Assembly (NCBI RefSeq): GCF_025947145.1
Contig: NZ_CP109999.1
Location: forward strand, 1,736,001 to 1,800,000
Source of the DNA: Flavobacterium sp. N1994
GTDB taxonomy: Bacteria; Bacteroidota; Bacteroidia; Flavobacteriales; Flavobacteriaceae
Reading direction: 5' to 3'
Length of the DNA stretch: 64,000 bases
Shown here: positions 41,579-50,558 of the stretch, piece after piece
How positions within the stretch are numbered: position 1 is the first letter of the stretch
Layout: every line of letters begins with the position of its first letter
Program-made: the position numbers and the translations under genes
Notes under the pieces: generated by a model
Told to the model about the DNA's origin: nothing
Seen by the model: only the letters and a program-made list of their open reading frames with translations
Database searches by the model: none

Positions 41579-42106
41579 ATGAAAAAAATCATAGCTTTTG
41601 GAGGTTCGTCTAGTAAGAATTCCATCAACAAACAATTGGCTATTTATGTGGCAAATCTGTTTCCCAATGCATCGGTAGAAGTCTTGGATTTAAACGACTA
41701 TGAAATGCCTGTATTCTCGGTAGACAAAGAAAAAGAAGATGGAATTCATCATTTAGCCCATGCTTTTTATGATAAAATAGGAACTGCTGATTTCATTGTG
41801 TTATCACTTGCTGAACATAACGGAGCTTATTCCTCGGCGTTTAAAAACACTTTGGATTGGGCATCTCGAATCAACAACAAAACCTTTCAAGAAAAACCGA
41901 TGTTGTTATTAGCCACTTCACCTGGAGCAAGAGGTGGCGCTACTGTTTTAGAAATTGCCACTAAAAGATTTCCTTTCCAAGGTGCTGATTTGAAAGGTAG
42001 TTTTTCGTTACCTACCTTCTATGAAAATTTTGACGCTGTGAATGGCATCATTAATCCTGAACTGAAAAAACAATTACAAGAGATTATTGAGTCCATCGAG
42101 ATTTAG
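41579..42106 (+). CDS. NAD(P)H-dependent FMN reductase
   Basis: A 175-residue flavodoxin-fold reductase. FGGSSSKNSINKQLA near residue 6 binds the FMN phosphate, and LAEHNGAYSSAFKNTLDW near residue 84 and LLATSPGARGGATVLE near residue 115 are the flavin-binding loops. It probably supplies reduced flavin or reduces quinones for the redox cluster that it ends. It directly follows the Fe-S protein with no spacer. Confidence 0.92.
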   Translation: MKKIIAFGGSSSKNSINKQLAIYVANLFPNASVEVLDLNDYEMPVFSVDKEKEDGIHHLAHAFYDKIGTADFIVLSLAEHNGAYSSAFKNTLDWASRINNKTFQEKPMLLLATSPGARGGATVLEIATKRFPFQGADLKGSFSLPTFYENFDAVNGIINPELKKQLQEIIESIEI

Positions 42107-42107
42107 T

Positions 42108-42704
42108 TTATTGATTTCTGAAAAAGCTTTCGGGGAAAATTATGATTTTAAAGATATAAATCGGCGCATCAAAAGTATTGGTAAGTGCCGATTTTTTATT
42201 AAAAAGACTTCTGTAACCAACTCCTGCACCAGCTCCTATCCAAGGTAAAATTTTGTAATTAACTTGACCTGATATTTCATTTACATACAAATCCAAATTA
42301 ATATCTTTTACAACATCATTATTAACTTCATGGATAAACGTTGGTTTACCATACCCTACTTGTTCTGTAACAAAACATTCAAAGTGATTATTTTTATAAA
42401 GAATCCAATCATTAAAAACACTCACGTACCAAAAATTAATAATGTTTTCACCTGGTAAGTTGGATATCTTATCAATGTAACGCACTGTTACTGGATTAAT
42501 TATAAAGGAAGCCCCTACTCCAAAACGAGTAAGTTTTTTGTATTGAAGTCCAAACTTACCTCCGAAAATTATAACCTCATCACCATGTATTTTTGAAAAT
42601 CGATTGTCTAATTGGAAATTGAATCTCCACTTTTTAGGGATTTCAACTTGCGCTTGGGTTTGGGCAAAACAAACAAAAAAAAGGAGAACAATGAAGTGTT
42701 TCAT
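42108..42704 (-). CDS. Hypothetical outer-membrane barrel protein
   Basis: A 198-residue exported protein with signal peptide (FIVLLFFVCFAQTQAQ). The mature part alternates polar and hydrophobic residues with several Gly/aromatic strands (GVGASFIINPVTV, GAGAGVGYRSLF) and ends FPESFFRNQ, which suits a small beta-barrel. No family recognised. It is convergent with the reductase (1 base apart) and stands alone. Confidence 0.6.
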   Translation of the reverse strand: MKHFIVLLFFVCFAQTQAQVEIPKKWRFNFQLDNRFSKIHGDEVIIFGGKFGLQYKKLTRFGVGASFIINPVTVRYIDKISNLPGENIINFWYVSVFNDWILYKNNHFECFVTEQVGYGKPTFIHEVNNDVVKDINLDLYVNEISGQVNYKILPWIGAGAGVGYRSLFNKKSALTNTFDAPIYIFKIIIFPESFFRNQ

Positions 42705-42808
42705 TTATATTAAAGGTTTAGGGCAAATACTATAGAACGATGAAAAGTACAAAAGTTTAATTATGCTTGATTTTTTTTAACATTTCTATTAGAAATGTGT
42801 TTTTTAGC

Positions 42809-42816
42809 TACTTTTG
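42809..42816 (+). promoter_or_regulatory. -7 element of fabD
   Basis: TACTTTTG, 39 bases before the ATG at 42856. Confidence 0.5.
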
Positions 42817-42855
42817 CCTCAAATAAAAAGAAGATAATCCTCTAAAAAAGAAGTA

Positions 42856-43725
42856 ATGAAAGCATACGTTTTTCCTGGACAAGGAGCTCAGTTTACTGGA
42901 ATGGGTAAAGAATTATACGAGAACTCGGCTTTAGCCAAAGAATTATTCGAAAAAGCAAATGAAATTCTAGGTTTCAGCATTACAGATATTATGTTTGAAG
43001 GTACTGCCGAAGCATTAAAAGAAACGAAAGTAACTCAACCTGCAGTCTTTTTACACTCGGTAATTTTAGCCAAAACATTAAACATCAAACCTGATATGGT
43101 TGCAGGTCACTCCTTAGGCGAATTCTCGGCATTGGTTGCCAATGGAACTTTGTCTTTTGAAGATGGATTAAAATTGGTTTCCCAACGCGCCATTGCCATG
43201 CAAAAAGCGTGTGAGATTACACCTTCTACTATGGCAGCCGTTTTAAATTTAGAGGATAAAATTGTTGAAGATATTTGTGCTTCCATTGATGGTGTTGTGG
43301 TTGCCGCTAACTACAACTGTCCTGGACAATTAGTAATTTCAGGAGAGTATAAAGCCGTAGAATTAGCTTGCGAAAAAATGAAAGAAGCTGGTGCCAAACG
43401 TGCTTTGATTTTACCTGTTGGAGGTGCTTTTCATTCTCCTATGATGGAACCTGCAAGAGAAGAATTAGCCGCTGCTATTGAAGCTACTACTTTCTCAACA
43501 CCAAGTTGTCCTGTGTATCAAAATGTAACAGCAACCGCAGTTTCTGATGCCAATGAAATCAAGAAAAACTTAATTATTCAATTAACTGCTCCTGTGAGAT
43601 GGACACAATCCGTGCAACAAATGATAAAAGATGGGGCTACTAGTTTTACTGAAGTTGGGCCTGGTAAAGTTTTAGTTGGATTAGTCAATAAAATTGATAA
43701 AGAGGTTGAAACCATTTCGGCATAA
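42856..43725 (+). CDS. fabD: Malonyl-CoA:ACP transacylase
   Basis: Transfers malonyl from CoA to acyl carrier protein, the entry to fatty acid elongation. FPGQGAQFTGMG is the N-terminal motif, the catalytic Ser86 is in GHSLGEFS, and the catalytic His is in GGAFHSPMM near residue 196. TQPAVFLHS near residue 60 binds the malonyl group. Length (289) is typical. Confidence 0.96.
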   Translation: MKAYVFPGQGAQFTGMGKELYENSALAKELFEKANEILGFSITDIMFEGTAEALKETKVTQPAVFLHSVILAKTLNIKPDMVAGHSLGEFSALVANGTLSFEDGLKLVSQRAIAMQKACEITPSTMAAVLNLEDKIVEDICASIDGVVVAANYNCPGQLVISGEYKAVELACEKMKEAGAKRALILPVGGAFHSPMMEPAREELAAAIEATTFSTPSCPVYQNVTATAVSDANEIKKNLIIQLTAPVRWTQSVQQMIKDGATSFTEVGPGKVLVGLVNKIDKEVETISA

Positions 43726-43746
43726 TAAAATTTAAACAAAAAAATT

Positions 43747-44007
43747 ATGAAAAAAATAATCTTATCCCTAGCATTTATTGCTGTACTAATTTCTTGTCAA
43801 GATAAAACGAAAGAAAAATTAAATGAGGCGAAGGATGCTGTAACCGAAGAAGTAAAAGAAACTATTGATTCGGCAAAACTAAAAGCGAAAGCCAAACTAG
43901 ATTCTGCTAAAGTCAAAGCCGAAGCAAAAGTAGACAGCGTAAAAATTAAAAGTGCTGAAAAAATGGAAGCTGCAGCAAAGAAATTAAAAGAGTCTGTCAA
44001 AAAATAA
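43747..44007 (+). CDS. Small Lys/Ala-rich helical lipoprotein
   Basis: An 86-residue lipoprotein: signal peptide with lipobox VLISC (Cys17), then one long amphipathic helix of repeating A-K-L-D-S-A-K type heptads or undecads (KLKAKAKLDSAKVKAEAKVD). It resembles YtxH-like or apolipoprotein-like coats. It should lie at the inner or outer membrane; role unknown. It follows fabD by 21 bases and has a terminator. Confidence 0.72.
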   Translation: MKKIILSLAFIAVLISCQDKTKEKLNEAKDAVTEEVKETIDSAKLKAKAKLDSAKVKAEAKVDSVKIKSAEKMEAAAKKLKESVKK

Positions 44008-44010
44008 TAA

Positions 44011-44040
44011 AAAAGCCCTCAAAACAGAGGGCTTCTTTTA
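44011..44040 (+). terminator. Terminator after the fabD operon
   Basis: Stem AAGCCCTC (44013-44020) / GAGGGCTT (44027-44034) with an AAAACA loop and a T-rich tail. Confidence 0.85.
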
Positions 44041-44058
44041 TATTAAAAATTAAATGGT

Positions 44059-45072
44059 TTAACTTCTAACCTTTTGTTCCCATTTCCAGGCAGAAGCCAA
44101 GGCTTCTTCTAAAGAAAATGCAGCTTTCCAACCTAAAACATCGTTTGCTTTATCTGTATTGGCATAAGCCATAATAACATCGCCCTCTCTTCTTGGAACA
44201 ATCTTATAAGGTAATTTTTGTCCTGAAACTTTTTCGAAAGCATTGATTACTTCTAGGACTGAACTTCCTTTTCCTGTTCCTAAATTAAAAATTTCTACTT
44301 TATCTAAATTACGTTTGTTTAATAACCTTTGCATAGCAATTACATGTGCTTTGGCCAAATCAACGACATGAATATAATCACGAATACAAGTTCCGTCCGG
44401 AGTTGGATAATCATTACCAAAAACAGACAATTCTTTTCTTAATCCGAATGCGGTTTGTGTAATAAATGGAACCAAATTTTGAGGAACTCCAAGTGGTAAT
44501 TCCCCTATTTCTGTACTGGAATGTGCCCCAATCGGATTGAAATAACGTAACAAAACAGAATTAAGATTAGTCACTTTAGCTACATCAAAAATGATTTCTT
44601 CTCCAATTTGCTTTGTATTCCCATACGGAGAAATAGCTGGTTGTACAGAGGCATCTTCTGTGATAGGCATTTTTTCGGCTTGACCATAAACGGTACAGGA
44701 AGAACTGAAAATAAAATTAGCCTGTTGCAATTTTGTTATTTCCTGAAGTACATAAACCAAAGCGTTAATATTATTTTCGTAATATAACAAAGGGTCATCA
44801 ACACTTTCTCCGACAGCTTTTGAAGCTGCAAAATGAATTACACCAGCAACATCATGGTGTGTTTTGAAAAAATTTTGAACCGCTAATTTATTTCTTAAAT
44901 CAATGTTTTCGAATAGTGGTTTTATTTTAGTAATTCTTTCAATACCATCGAGTACATCCAATGACGAATTAGAAAGATTATCGATAACTACTACTTCAAA
45001 ACCTTCATTTTGTAATTCAACAACCGTGTGCGAACCAATAAATCCTAAACCGCCAGTTACAACTATTTTCAT
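44059..45072 (-). CDS. galE: UDP-glucose 4-epimerase
   Basis: Interconverts UDP-glucose and UDP-galactose. It is an extended SDR: NAD-binding GGLGFIGSH at residues 7-15, the catalytic Ser/Tyr/Lys set in FSSSCTVYG (near residue 125) and SPYGNTK (Tyr near residue 150), and GVPQNLVPFI in the substrate domain. Length 337. It is 3 bases downstream of the DegT aminotransferase and probably in one operon for surface-sugar supply. Confidence 0.94.
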   Translation of the reverse strand: MKIVVTGGLGFIGSHTVVELQNEGFEVVVIDNLSNSSLDVLDGIERITKIKPLFENIDLRNKLAVQNFFKTHHDVAGVIHFAASKAVGESVDDPLLYYENNINALVYVLQEITKLQQANFIFSSSCTVYGQAEKMPITEDASVQPAISPYGNTKQIGEEIIFDVAKVTNLNSVLLRYFNPIGAHSSTEIGELPLGVPQNLVPFITQTAFGLRKELSVFGNDYPTPDGTCIRDYIHVVDLAKAHVIAMQRLLNKRNLDKVEIFNLGTGKGSSVLEVINAFEKVSGQKLPYKIVPRREGDVIMAYANTDKANDVLGWKAAFSLEEALASAWKWEQKVRS

Positions 45073-45075
45073 TTG

Positions 45076-46206
45076 TTATTTTAAGAATTCTAAAACGCTA
45101 TCTGTAATAAATTTTATTTGCTCATCATCCAATTCTGTGTGCATTGGCAAAGAAATCACTTCTTTAACTAATTGATTGGTTACTGGAAAATCTTCTTCTT
45201 TATATCTTGAATCTAAATAGGCTTTTTGAGAGTGCAACGGAATCGGATAATAAATAGCGCATGGAATTCCTTTGGCTAATAAATGTTCCATCAAGGCATT
45301 TCTATCGGCGTCTATAATACGCAGAGTATATTGGTGAAACACATGACAATCGCAAATATCACAAATCGTTGGTGCAATGATGTTTTTGTGTCCTTCAAAA
45401 GCGGACGAATATTTTCTTGCTGCATTTTGTCTTGCTTCGTTATAACTATCTAATAATGGTAATTTAGCATCTAAAACTGCTGCTTGAATGCTATCTAGGC
45501 GTGAATTTACTCCAACCACATCGTGATGATAACGAACGTACATTCCGTGATTTACAATACCGCGAATAGTATGTGCCAAAGCATCATCATTGGTGAAAAT
45601 AGCACCACCATCTCCATAACATCCTAAATTTTTAGAAGGAAAAAAAGAGGTTGATGATACATGTCCAATGGTACCTGCTTTCTTTTTAGTTCCATCAGAA
45701 AATTTACAATTAGCACCAATTGCCTGAGCATTATCTTCAATTACATATAAATTATGTTCCTTAGCAATCCGCATAATTGCTTCCATATTTGCCGCTCTTC
45801 CGAATAAATGCACTGGGACAATCGCTTTCGTTTTTGGGGTGATTGCTTTCTTAATAGCATCAATAGAAATATTCATATTTACCAGATCAACATCAACCAA
45901 AACAGGTGTTAATTGCAATAAAGCAATAACTTCAACAGTGGCAGCAAATGTAAAATCGGCAGTTATTACCTCATCCCCTGGTTTTAGGCCTAATCCCATC
46001 ATGGCAATTTGCAAAGCATCAGTCCCATTAGCACAAGGAATGACGTGTTTCACATCTAAATACTGCTCAAGATTTTTTTGGAATTCGTGAACTTTTGGTC
46101 CATTAATGTAAGTTGTGGTATCTAAAACCTCTTGAATAGAGGCATCAACAGTGGTTTTTATTTTTTCGTATTGACTTTTTAGGTCAACCATTTGAATTTT
46201 TCTCAT
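45076..46206 (-). CDS. DegT/DnrJ/EryC1/StrS aminotransferase
   Basis: A 376-residue PLP-dependent aminotransferase that aminates keto sugars of nucleotide-activated sugars. DLKSQYEKIK near the start, the GTDAL PLP-phosphate loop (PCANGTDALQI), VIEDNAQAIGA near residue 165 and the PLP Lys in SFFPSKNLGCYGDGG near residue 193 are all family signatures. The start is set at 46206 (MRKIQMVDL) because a -7 element lies at 46233-46226, inside the longer frame. Cotranscribed with galE. Confidence 0.92.
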   Translation of the reverse strand: MRKIQMVDLKSQYEKIKTTVDASIQEVLDTTTYINGPKVHEFQKNLEQYLDVKHVIPCANGTDALQIAMMGLGLKPGDEVITADFTFAATVEVIALLQLTPVLVDVDLVNMNISIDAIKKAITPKTKAIVPVHLFGRAANMEAIMRIAKEHNLYVIEDNAQAIGANCKFSDGTKKKAGTIGHVSSTSFFPSKNLGCYGDGGAIFTNDDALAHTIRGIVNHGMYVRYHHDVVGVNSRLDSIQAAVLDAKLPLLDSYNEARQNAARKYSSAFEGHKNIIAPTICDICDCHVFHQYTLRIIDADRNALMEHLLAKGIPCAIYYPIPLHSQKAYLDSRYKEEDFPVTNQLVKEVISLPMHTELDDEQIKFITDSVLEFLK

Positions 46207-46225
46207 GATCCTAAAATTTGAGCCA

Positions 46226-46233
46226 CAAAAGTA
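46226..46233 (-). promoter_or_regulatory. -7 element of the DegT-galE operon
   Basis: TACTTTTG on the minus strand, 19 bases before the ATG at 46206. It sets the start of the DegT gene. Confidence 0.6.
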
Positions 46234-46300
46234 AGAAATTCTAAAGTAGAATTTCATGTTCAGTAAAAGAAACGTACTTTAGCGCAACAAATTTTTTAGG

Positions 46301-47536
46301 ATGCTTTTTCTATACAATGTTTTACTGCTTTTCGCATCACAAATTGTGAAATTATTGGCGCTTTTTAGTCCAAAAATAAAGCTGTTTGTTGACGGTAGAA
46401 AGACTGTTTTTGAAGCATTAACCAGCAAAATTAATCCGGAAGATAAAACGATTTGGTTTCATGCAGCATCATTAGGCGAATATGAACAAGGTTTGCCTGT
46501 AATTGAAAAAATAAAAATACAGTTTCCAAATCATAAAATCGTGTTGACTTTCTTTTCTCCTTCTGGTTTTGAAGTTCGGAAAAATAATACCATTGCTGAT
46601 GTCACTATTTATCTGCCATTAGACACAAAATCAAACGCAAAGGAATTTCTGAAATTGGTGCACCCCGAGTTGGTTTTCTTTATTAAATATGAGTATTGGC
46701 CCAATTATTTAAACGAACTAAAAAAAGCCAATATCAAAACCTATTTGATTTCAGGCATTTTTAGAGAAAACCAAGCCTTTTTCAAATGGTATGGTGGTTT
46801 TTATAGAAATGCTTTAAAGGCTTTCGATTACTTTTTTGTTCAGAATGAAAGCTCCAAATTATTACTTCAAAAATTGGGTTTTACTAATGTGAAAATTTCT
46901 GGCGACACCCGATTTGATAGAGTTGTTGCTATTTTAGAACGAGACAATTCATTGGATTTTATCAAGCAATTCAAAAACAACACTACAACAATTGTGATTG
47001 GAAGTTCATGGCCAAAAGATGAAAGTTTATTGGTGAACTATATCAATGAAACTGCTGAAAATGTAAAATTCATCATTGCTCCACACAACATTAAAGCCGA
47101 ACAAATTCAGGAATTGAAAAAATCCATTTCTAAGAAGACTATTTTATTTTCTGAAAAAGAAAATGTTGATTTATCACAATATGATGTTTTAATCATCGAC
47201 ACTATTGGCATCTTGACCAAAATTTACAGTTATGCTGATATTGCCTATGTTGGCGGCGGTTTTGGAAATCCTGGTGTTCACAACATTTTGGAACCCGCCA
47301 CTTTTGGAATTCCTATTGTTGTTGGGCCAAACTTCTCGCATTTTGCTGAAGCCATAGCTTTAGTTCATCAAGAAGGTTGTGTTTCGATTTCAAATCAAAA
47401 TGATCTTGACGATGCCTTTTCAAATTTGATTTCAAACGAGGATATTCGTCATGAAAAAGGGCATATTTGCTCCACTTTTGTACAAATGAATAAAGGTGCA
47501 ACTGATATTATTTTGAAACATATTAATAACAATTGA
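46301..47536 (+). CDS. kdtA: 3-deoxy-D-manno-octulosonic acid transferase
   Basis: Adds Kdo to lipid IVA in LPS core assembly (WaaA). It has an N-terminal membrane anchor (LFLYNVLLLFASQIVKLLAL), the Glu motif FHAASLGEYEQGLPV near residue 54 with the catalytic Glu, a GT-B fold, and the CMP-binding C-half with YVGGGFGNPGVHNILEPA near residue 315. 411 residues. It is followed closely (37 bases) by the S46 peptidase gene. Confidence 0.93.
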   Translation: MLFLYNVLLLFASQIVKLLALFSPKIKLFVDGRKTVFEALTSKINPEDKTIWFHAASLGEYEQGLPVIEKIKIQFPNHKIVLTFFSPSGFEVRKNNTIADVTIYLPLDTKSNAKEFLKLVHPELVFFIKYEYWPNYLNELKKANIKTYLISGIFRENQAFFKWYGGFYRNALKAFDYFFVQNESSKLLLQKLGFTNVKISGDTRFDRVVAILERDNSLDFIKQFKNNTTTIVIGSSWPKDESLLVNYINETAENVKFIIAPHNIKAEQIQELKKSISKKTILFSEKENVDLSQYDVLIIDTIGILTKIYSYADIAYVGGGFGNPGVHNILEPATFGIPIVVGPNFSHFAEAIALVHQEGCVSISNQNDLDDAFSNLISNEDIRHEKGHICSTFVQMNKGATDIILKHINNN

Positions 47537-47573
47537 TACAAATCAAATGCCTATAACTCTAAATAGTTACACT

Positions 47574-49715
47574 ATGAAATCCTTAAGATTACTACTCTTA
47601 TTTGTTTTTATTCAAGGTTCCGCACAACAAGGAGGTATGTGGATTCCATCTTTATTAAAAGGAATGAATGAAAGTGAAATGAAAAACTTAGGAATGAAGA
47701 TCACTGTTGACCAAATTTATTCCATTAATAAATCGAGTTTAAAAGATGCCGTGCCTCAATTTAATGGGGGATGTACTTCTGAAGTGATTTCGCCCAAAGG
47801 ATTAATTTTGACTAATCACCATTGCGGATTTGATGCCATTCAGAATCATTCAAGTGTTGAGCACGATTATATTACTGATGGTTTTTGGGCCTACAAAATG
47901 GAAGACGAATTACTCAACAAAGGAATGGTTGTTTCTTTTGTTATCAGAATTGAAGATGTCACTTCTAAAATCCTAGATGGAACCACTTCATTAGCTGAAA
48001 CCGAAAAGCAAAAGAAAATCCAAGAAAATATTGTGAATCTGTCCAAAACGCTACCAAAGGAAGCCTGGCAGGAAAACATTATTAAAACATTTTATTATGG
48101 CAATCAATATTTACTTTTTGTAACAGAAACATTTAAAGATATTCGTTTGGTTGGAGCACCACCGAGTTCGATTGGAAAATTTGGAGATGTCACTGATAAC
48201 TGGGTTTGGCCAAGACACACAGGAGATTTTTCATTATTCCGAATTTATGCAGATAAAGACAACCATCCTGCAGAATATTCTACTGAAAATGTTCCTTACA
48301 AACCCAAATATTACTTTCCAATTTCGATTAAGGGATTGAAAGAAAATGATTTTACTATGGTTATGGGATATCCTGGAACAACTCAAGAATATCTTCCTTC
48401 CTATGCTGTTGACCAAATTATAAATATCATTGATCCAACTAAAATTGAGCTGCGCGATGTTACATTGAAAGTTCAGGATGGATTTATGCGAAAAGACAAT
48501 GCTATTAAAATTCAATATGCTGCTAAAAACGCTACCATTGCTAATGCATGGAAAAAATGGAGAGGAGAAATCAAAGGTTTGAAAAAAGCAGATGCTGTTA
48601 GTGCTAAACAAAAATTTGAAAAACAATTTCAAGAAAAAGTTTTAAAATCTGGTAAAGAAGCAGAATACGGTAAATTACTATCTGATTTTGAAAAAAATTA
48701 TTCTGAAATCAAAGACTATGCTTTAGCAAAAGCTTTTTTTGATGAAACAGTGGTAAGAAATGCTGAAATTCTCTCTGTTGGATATAAATTGTATCAATTA
48801 GAGCAAATATATAATGTCAAGGGAGAAGATGCTTTCAACGACAGAAGAAAAACTTTGGTAAATGGTTGGGGCGAGTTTTATCAAGAATTTAATCCGACAG
48901 TTGACCAAAAAGTCTTGGAACAAATACTTGATATATACAGCAAAAAATATCCCAAACAGTTTTTGCCAAGTTCTTTAACAAATATTGATGCTTTAGCTTT
49001 ATCAAATGAAGTTTTTACAAATTCAAAATTAGTAAGTTATGATAAAGTTAAAGAATTATTGAACGGTGATAGTAAGACTGTTTTAGAAAATCTAAACAAT
49101 GACAAAGGATATATAGTTGCAAAAACTATTATTGATTCACATTTGAAAAATGTTTTGCCAAAATACGATGAAATAAATTTAAAAATAACCGCTACTCAAA
49201 GAACCTATATGAAAGCTATCTTGGAATTGTTTCCTAAAAATAGAGTATTTCCAGATGCTAACAGTACCCTAAGGGTAACATATGGTAAAGTGAAAGGCTA
49301 TAAACCCAATGATGGCGTTATATACGAACCATTCACTTATCTTGATGGTGTTATGGAAAAATATATTCCTGGGGATTATGAATACGATGTTTCAAAGAAA
49401 CTGATTGATTTATACAATACAAAAGATTATGGCATATATGGGGTTAATGGTAAAATGCCTCTTGATTTCATTGCTACAAACCATACCACTGGAGGAAATT
49501 CAGGAAGTCCAGCTTTAGATGCTAAGGGAAATTTAATTGGCTTGAATTTTGATAGAGTTTGGGAAGGAACAATGAGTGACATTTATTATTCACCTGAAAT
49601 CTGTAGAAACATTATGGTTGATATGCGTTATGTTTTATTTATAATAGATAAATTTGCTAATGCTGAAAACATCATTAAAGAATTAAAAATAATCACTCCT
49701 GAGAAGAAAAAATAA
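47574..49715 (+). CDS. S46-family dipeptidyl-peptidase, DPP11-like
   Basis: A 713-residue exported S46 peptidase that removes N-terminal dipeptides. A signal peptide ends near QGSAQQ. The catalytic His is in TNHHCGFDAI near residue 82 and the Ser in TTGGNSGSPALD near residue 645. The downstream residue that sets S1 specificity in Porphyromonas (Gly in DPP7, Arg in DPP11) reads Arg in LNFDRVWEG, so cleavage after Asp or Glu is inferred. The start at 47574 is chosen since it gives the signal peptide. Acts in the periplasm or at the surface. Confidence 0.88.
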   Translation: MKSLRLLLLFVFIQGSAQQGGMWIPSLLKGMNESEMKNLGMKITVDQIYSINKSSLKDAVPQFNGGCTSEVISPKGLILTNHHCGFDAIQNHSSVEHDYITDGFWAYKMEDELLNKGMVVSFVIRIEDVTSKILDGTTSLAETEKQKKIQENIVNLSKTLPKEAWQENIIKTFYYGNQYLLFVTETFKDIRLVGAPPSSIGKFGDVTDNWVWPRHTGDFSLFRIYADKDNHPAEYSTENVPYKPKYYFPISIKGLKENDFTMVMGYPGTTQEYLPSYAVDQIINIIDPTKIELRDVTLKVQDGFMRKDNAIKIQYAAKNATIANAWKKWRGEIKGLKKADAVSAKQKFEKQFQEKVLKSGKEAEYGKLLSDFEKNYSEIKDYALAKAFFDETVVRNAEILSVGYKLYQLEQIYNVKGEDAFNDRRKTLVNGWGEFYQEFNPTVDQKVLEQILDIYSKKYPKQFLPSSLTNIDALALSNEVFTNSKLVSYDKVKELLNGDSKTVLENLNNDKGYIVAKTIIDSHLKNVLPKYDEINLKITATQRTYMKAILELFPKNRVFPDANSTLRVTYGKVKGYKPNDGVIYEPFTYLDGVMEKYIPGDYEYDVSKKLIDLYNTKDYGIYGVNGKMPLDFIATNHTTGGNSGSPALDAKGNLIGLNFDRVWEGTMSDIYYSPEICRNIMVDMRYVLFIIDKFANAENIIKELKIITPEKKK

Positions 49716-49828
49716 ATTTTTAAGCAAATTTTTATTTTTTGGCACGATTATTGATAAATAGAAAGCGAAGCAAAATATAGGTTTTTTAAAAAAAGTAAAA
49801 AAATTATTTTAACCTATCAAAAAATTTA

Positions 49829-49836
49829 TATCTTTG
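49829..49836 (+). promoter_or_regulatory. -7 element of the Ala/Pro-rich lipoprotein gene
   Basis: TATCTTTG, 37 bases before the ATG at 49874. Confidence 0.5.
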
Positions 49837-49873
49837 CCTCGAATTAATAATTAACCTTTTATAATTAAGTAAG

Positions 49874-50104
49874 ATGAAAAAAGTATTTTTAAGTTTAGCT
49901 GTTATCGCTGCATTAACTGTAGTATCTTGTAAACAAGCTGATGCTAAAGGTGATGCTGCTGCTGACACAACTGCTGTTGAAGCTGTTGACACTACTGCTG
50001 CACCTGCTGTTGATACAACTGCTGCTCCAGCTGCTGATACAACTGCTGCTAAAACAGAAGCTCCAGCTGCTACACCAGCTCCAGCTGCACCTGCAAAAAA
50101 ATAA
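49874..50104 (+). CDS. Small Ala/Thr/Pro-rich lipoprotein
   Basis: A 76-residue lipoprotein. Signal peptide with lipobox TVVSC (Cys19), then a low-complexity body of D-T-T-A-A-P-A-type repeats and an Ala/Pro/Lys tail (PAPAAPAKK). There is no fold or family signature; the body should be disordered and extend from the membrane. Similar short Ala-rich lipoproteins are common in Bacteroidota. It has its own promoter and terminator, so it may be highly expressed. Confidence 0.7.
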   Translation: MKKVFLSLAVIAALTVVSCKQADAKGDAAADTTAVEAVDTTAAPAVDTTAAPAADTTAAKTEAPAATPAPAAPAKK

Positions 50105-50131
50105 TTAGACACTAATTATTTTAAAAAAATC

Positions 50132-50157
50132 AAGCCACGCAATGCGTGGCTTTTTTT
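50132..50157 (+). terminator. Terminator of the small lipoprotein gene
   Basis: Stem AAGCCACGC (50132-50140) / GCGTGGCTT (50144-50152) with an AAT loop and a T run. Confidence 0.9.
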
Positions 50158-50188
50158 ATGCAATAAATTTATTAGAAAATAAAAACAA

Positions 50189-50219
50189 AAAAAGCTTCAA
50201 ACATAGTTTGAAGCTTTTT
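50189..50219 (-). terminator. Terminator of the tRNA pair
   Basis: Perfect 12-bp stem AAAGCTTCAAAC (50191-50202) / GTTTGAAGCTTT (50206-50217) with A/T runs on both ends. It lies directly 3' of tRNA-Leu on the minus strand. Confidence 0.85.
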
Positions 50220-50220
50220 G

Positions 50221-50306
50221 TACTCAGAGCGGGACTTGAACCCGCACGAACATTGCTGTTCACTGGATTTTAAGTCCAGCGTGTCTACCAATTTCACCAT
50301 CCGAGC
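50221..50306 (-). tRNA. tRNA-Leu (anticodon TAA)
   Basis: An 86-base class II tRNA with long variable arm on the minus strand. Acceptor GCTCGGA pairs with TCTGAGT (two G-U pairs), the anticodon stem CTGGA/TCCAG holds loop CTTAAAA with TAA, and the T arm is GCGGG-TTCAAGT-CCCGC. No encoded CCA. It follows tRNA-Gly by 39 bases. Confidence 0.96.
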
Positions 50307-50345
50307 ATTTGGAGATTAAATAAATTTAACTTCCTATGGTAAAGA

Positions 50346-50417
50346 GCGAAAAACGGGGCTCGAACCCGCGACCTCGACCTTGGCAAGGTCGCGCTCTACC
50401 AACTGAGCTATTTTCGC
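50346..50417 (-). tRNA. tRNA-Gly (anticodon GCC)
   Basis: A 72-base cloverleaf on the minus strand. Acceptor GCGAAAA with TTTTCGC, D arm GCTC-AGTTGGTA-GAGC, anticodon stem CGACC/GGTCG with loop TTGCCAA (GCC), T arm CGGG-TTCGAGC-CCCG. The gap 50418-50558 before mutS holds nothing I can support. Confidence 0.97.
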
Positions 50418-50558
50418 ATTATCAATTTTTAAAAGAACCAATACTTCTACCGTATTGCGGATGCAAATGTAATACTAAAATTGAATTATACAAACCTTTT
50501 TTTGAAAAAAACTTTTTGAAAATATAATCATCTGATTAGCAAAACCAAGTCCACAAAA

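Noticed and set aside
43797..44000. A 67-codon minus frame opposite the small helical lipoprotein
   Set aside because: It is the antisense of a Lys/Ala repeat gene with a clear lipobox.
50336..50527. A 63-codon frame over the tRNA-Gly gene
   Set aside because: It is the reverse side of a clear tRNA gene and its product has no features.
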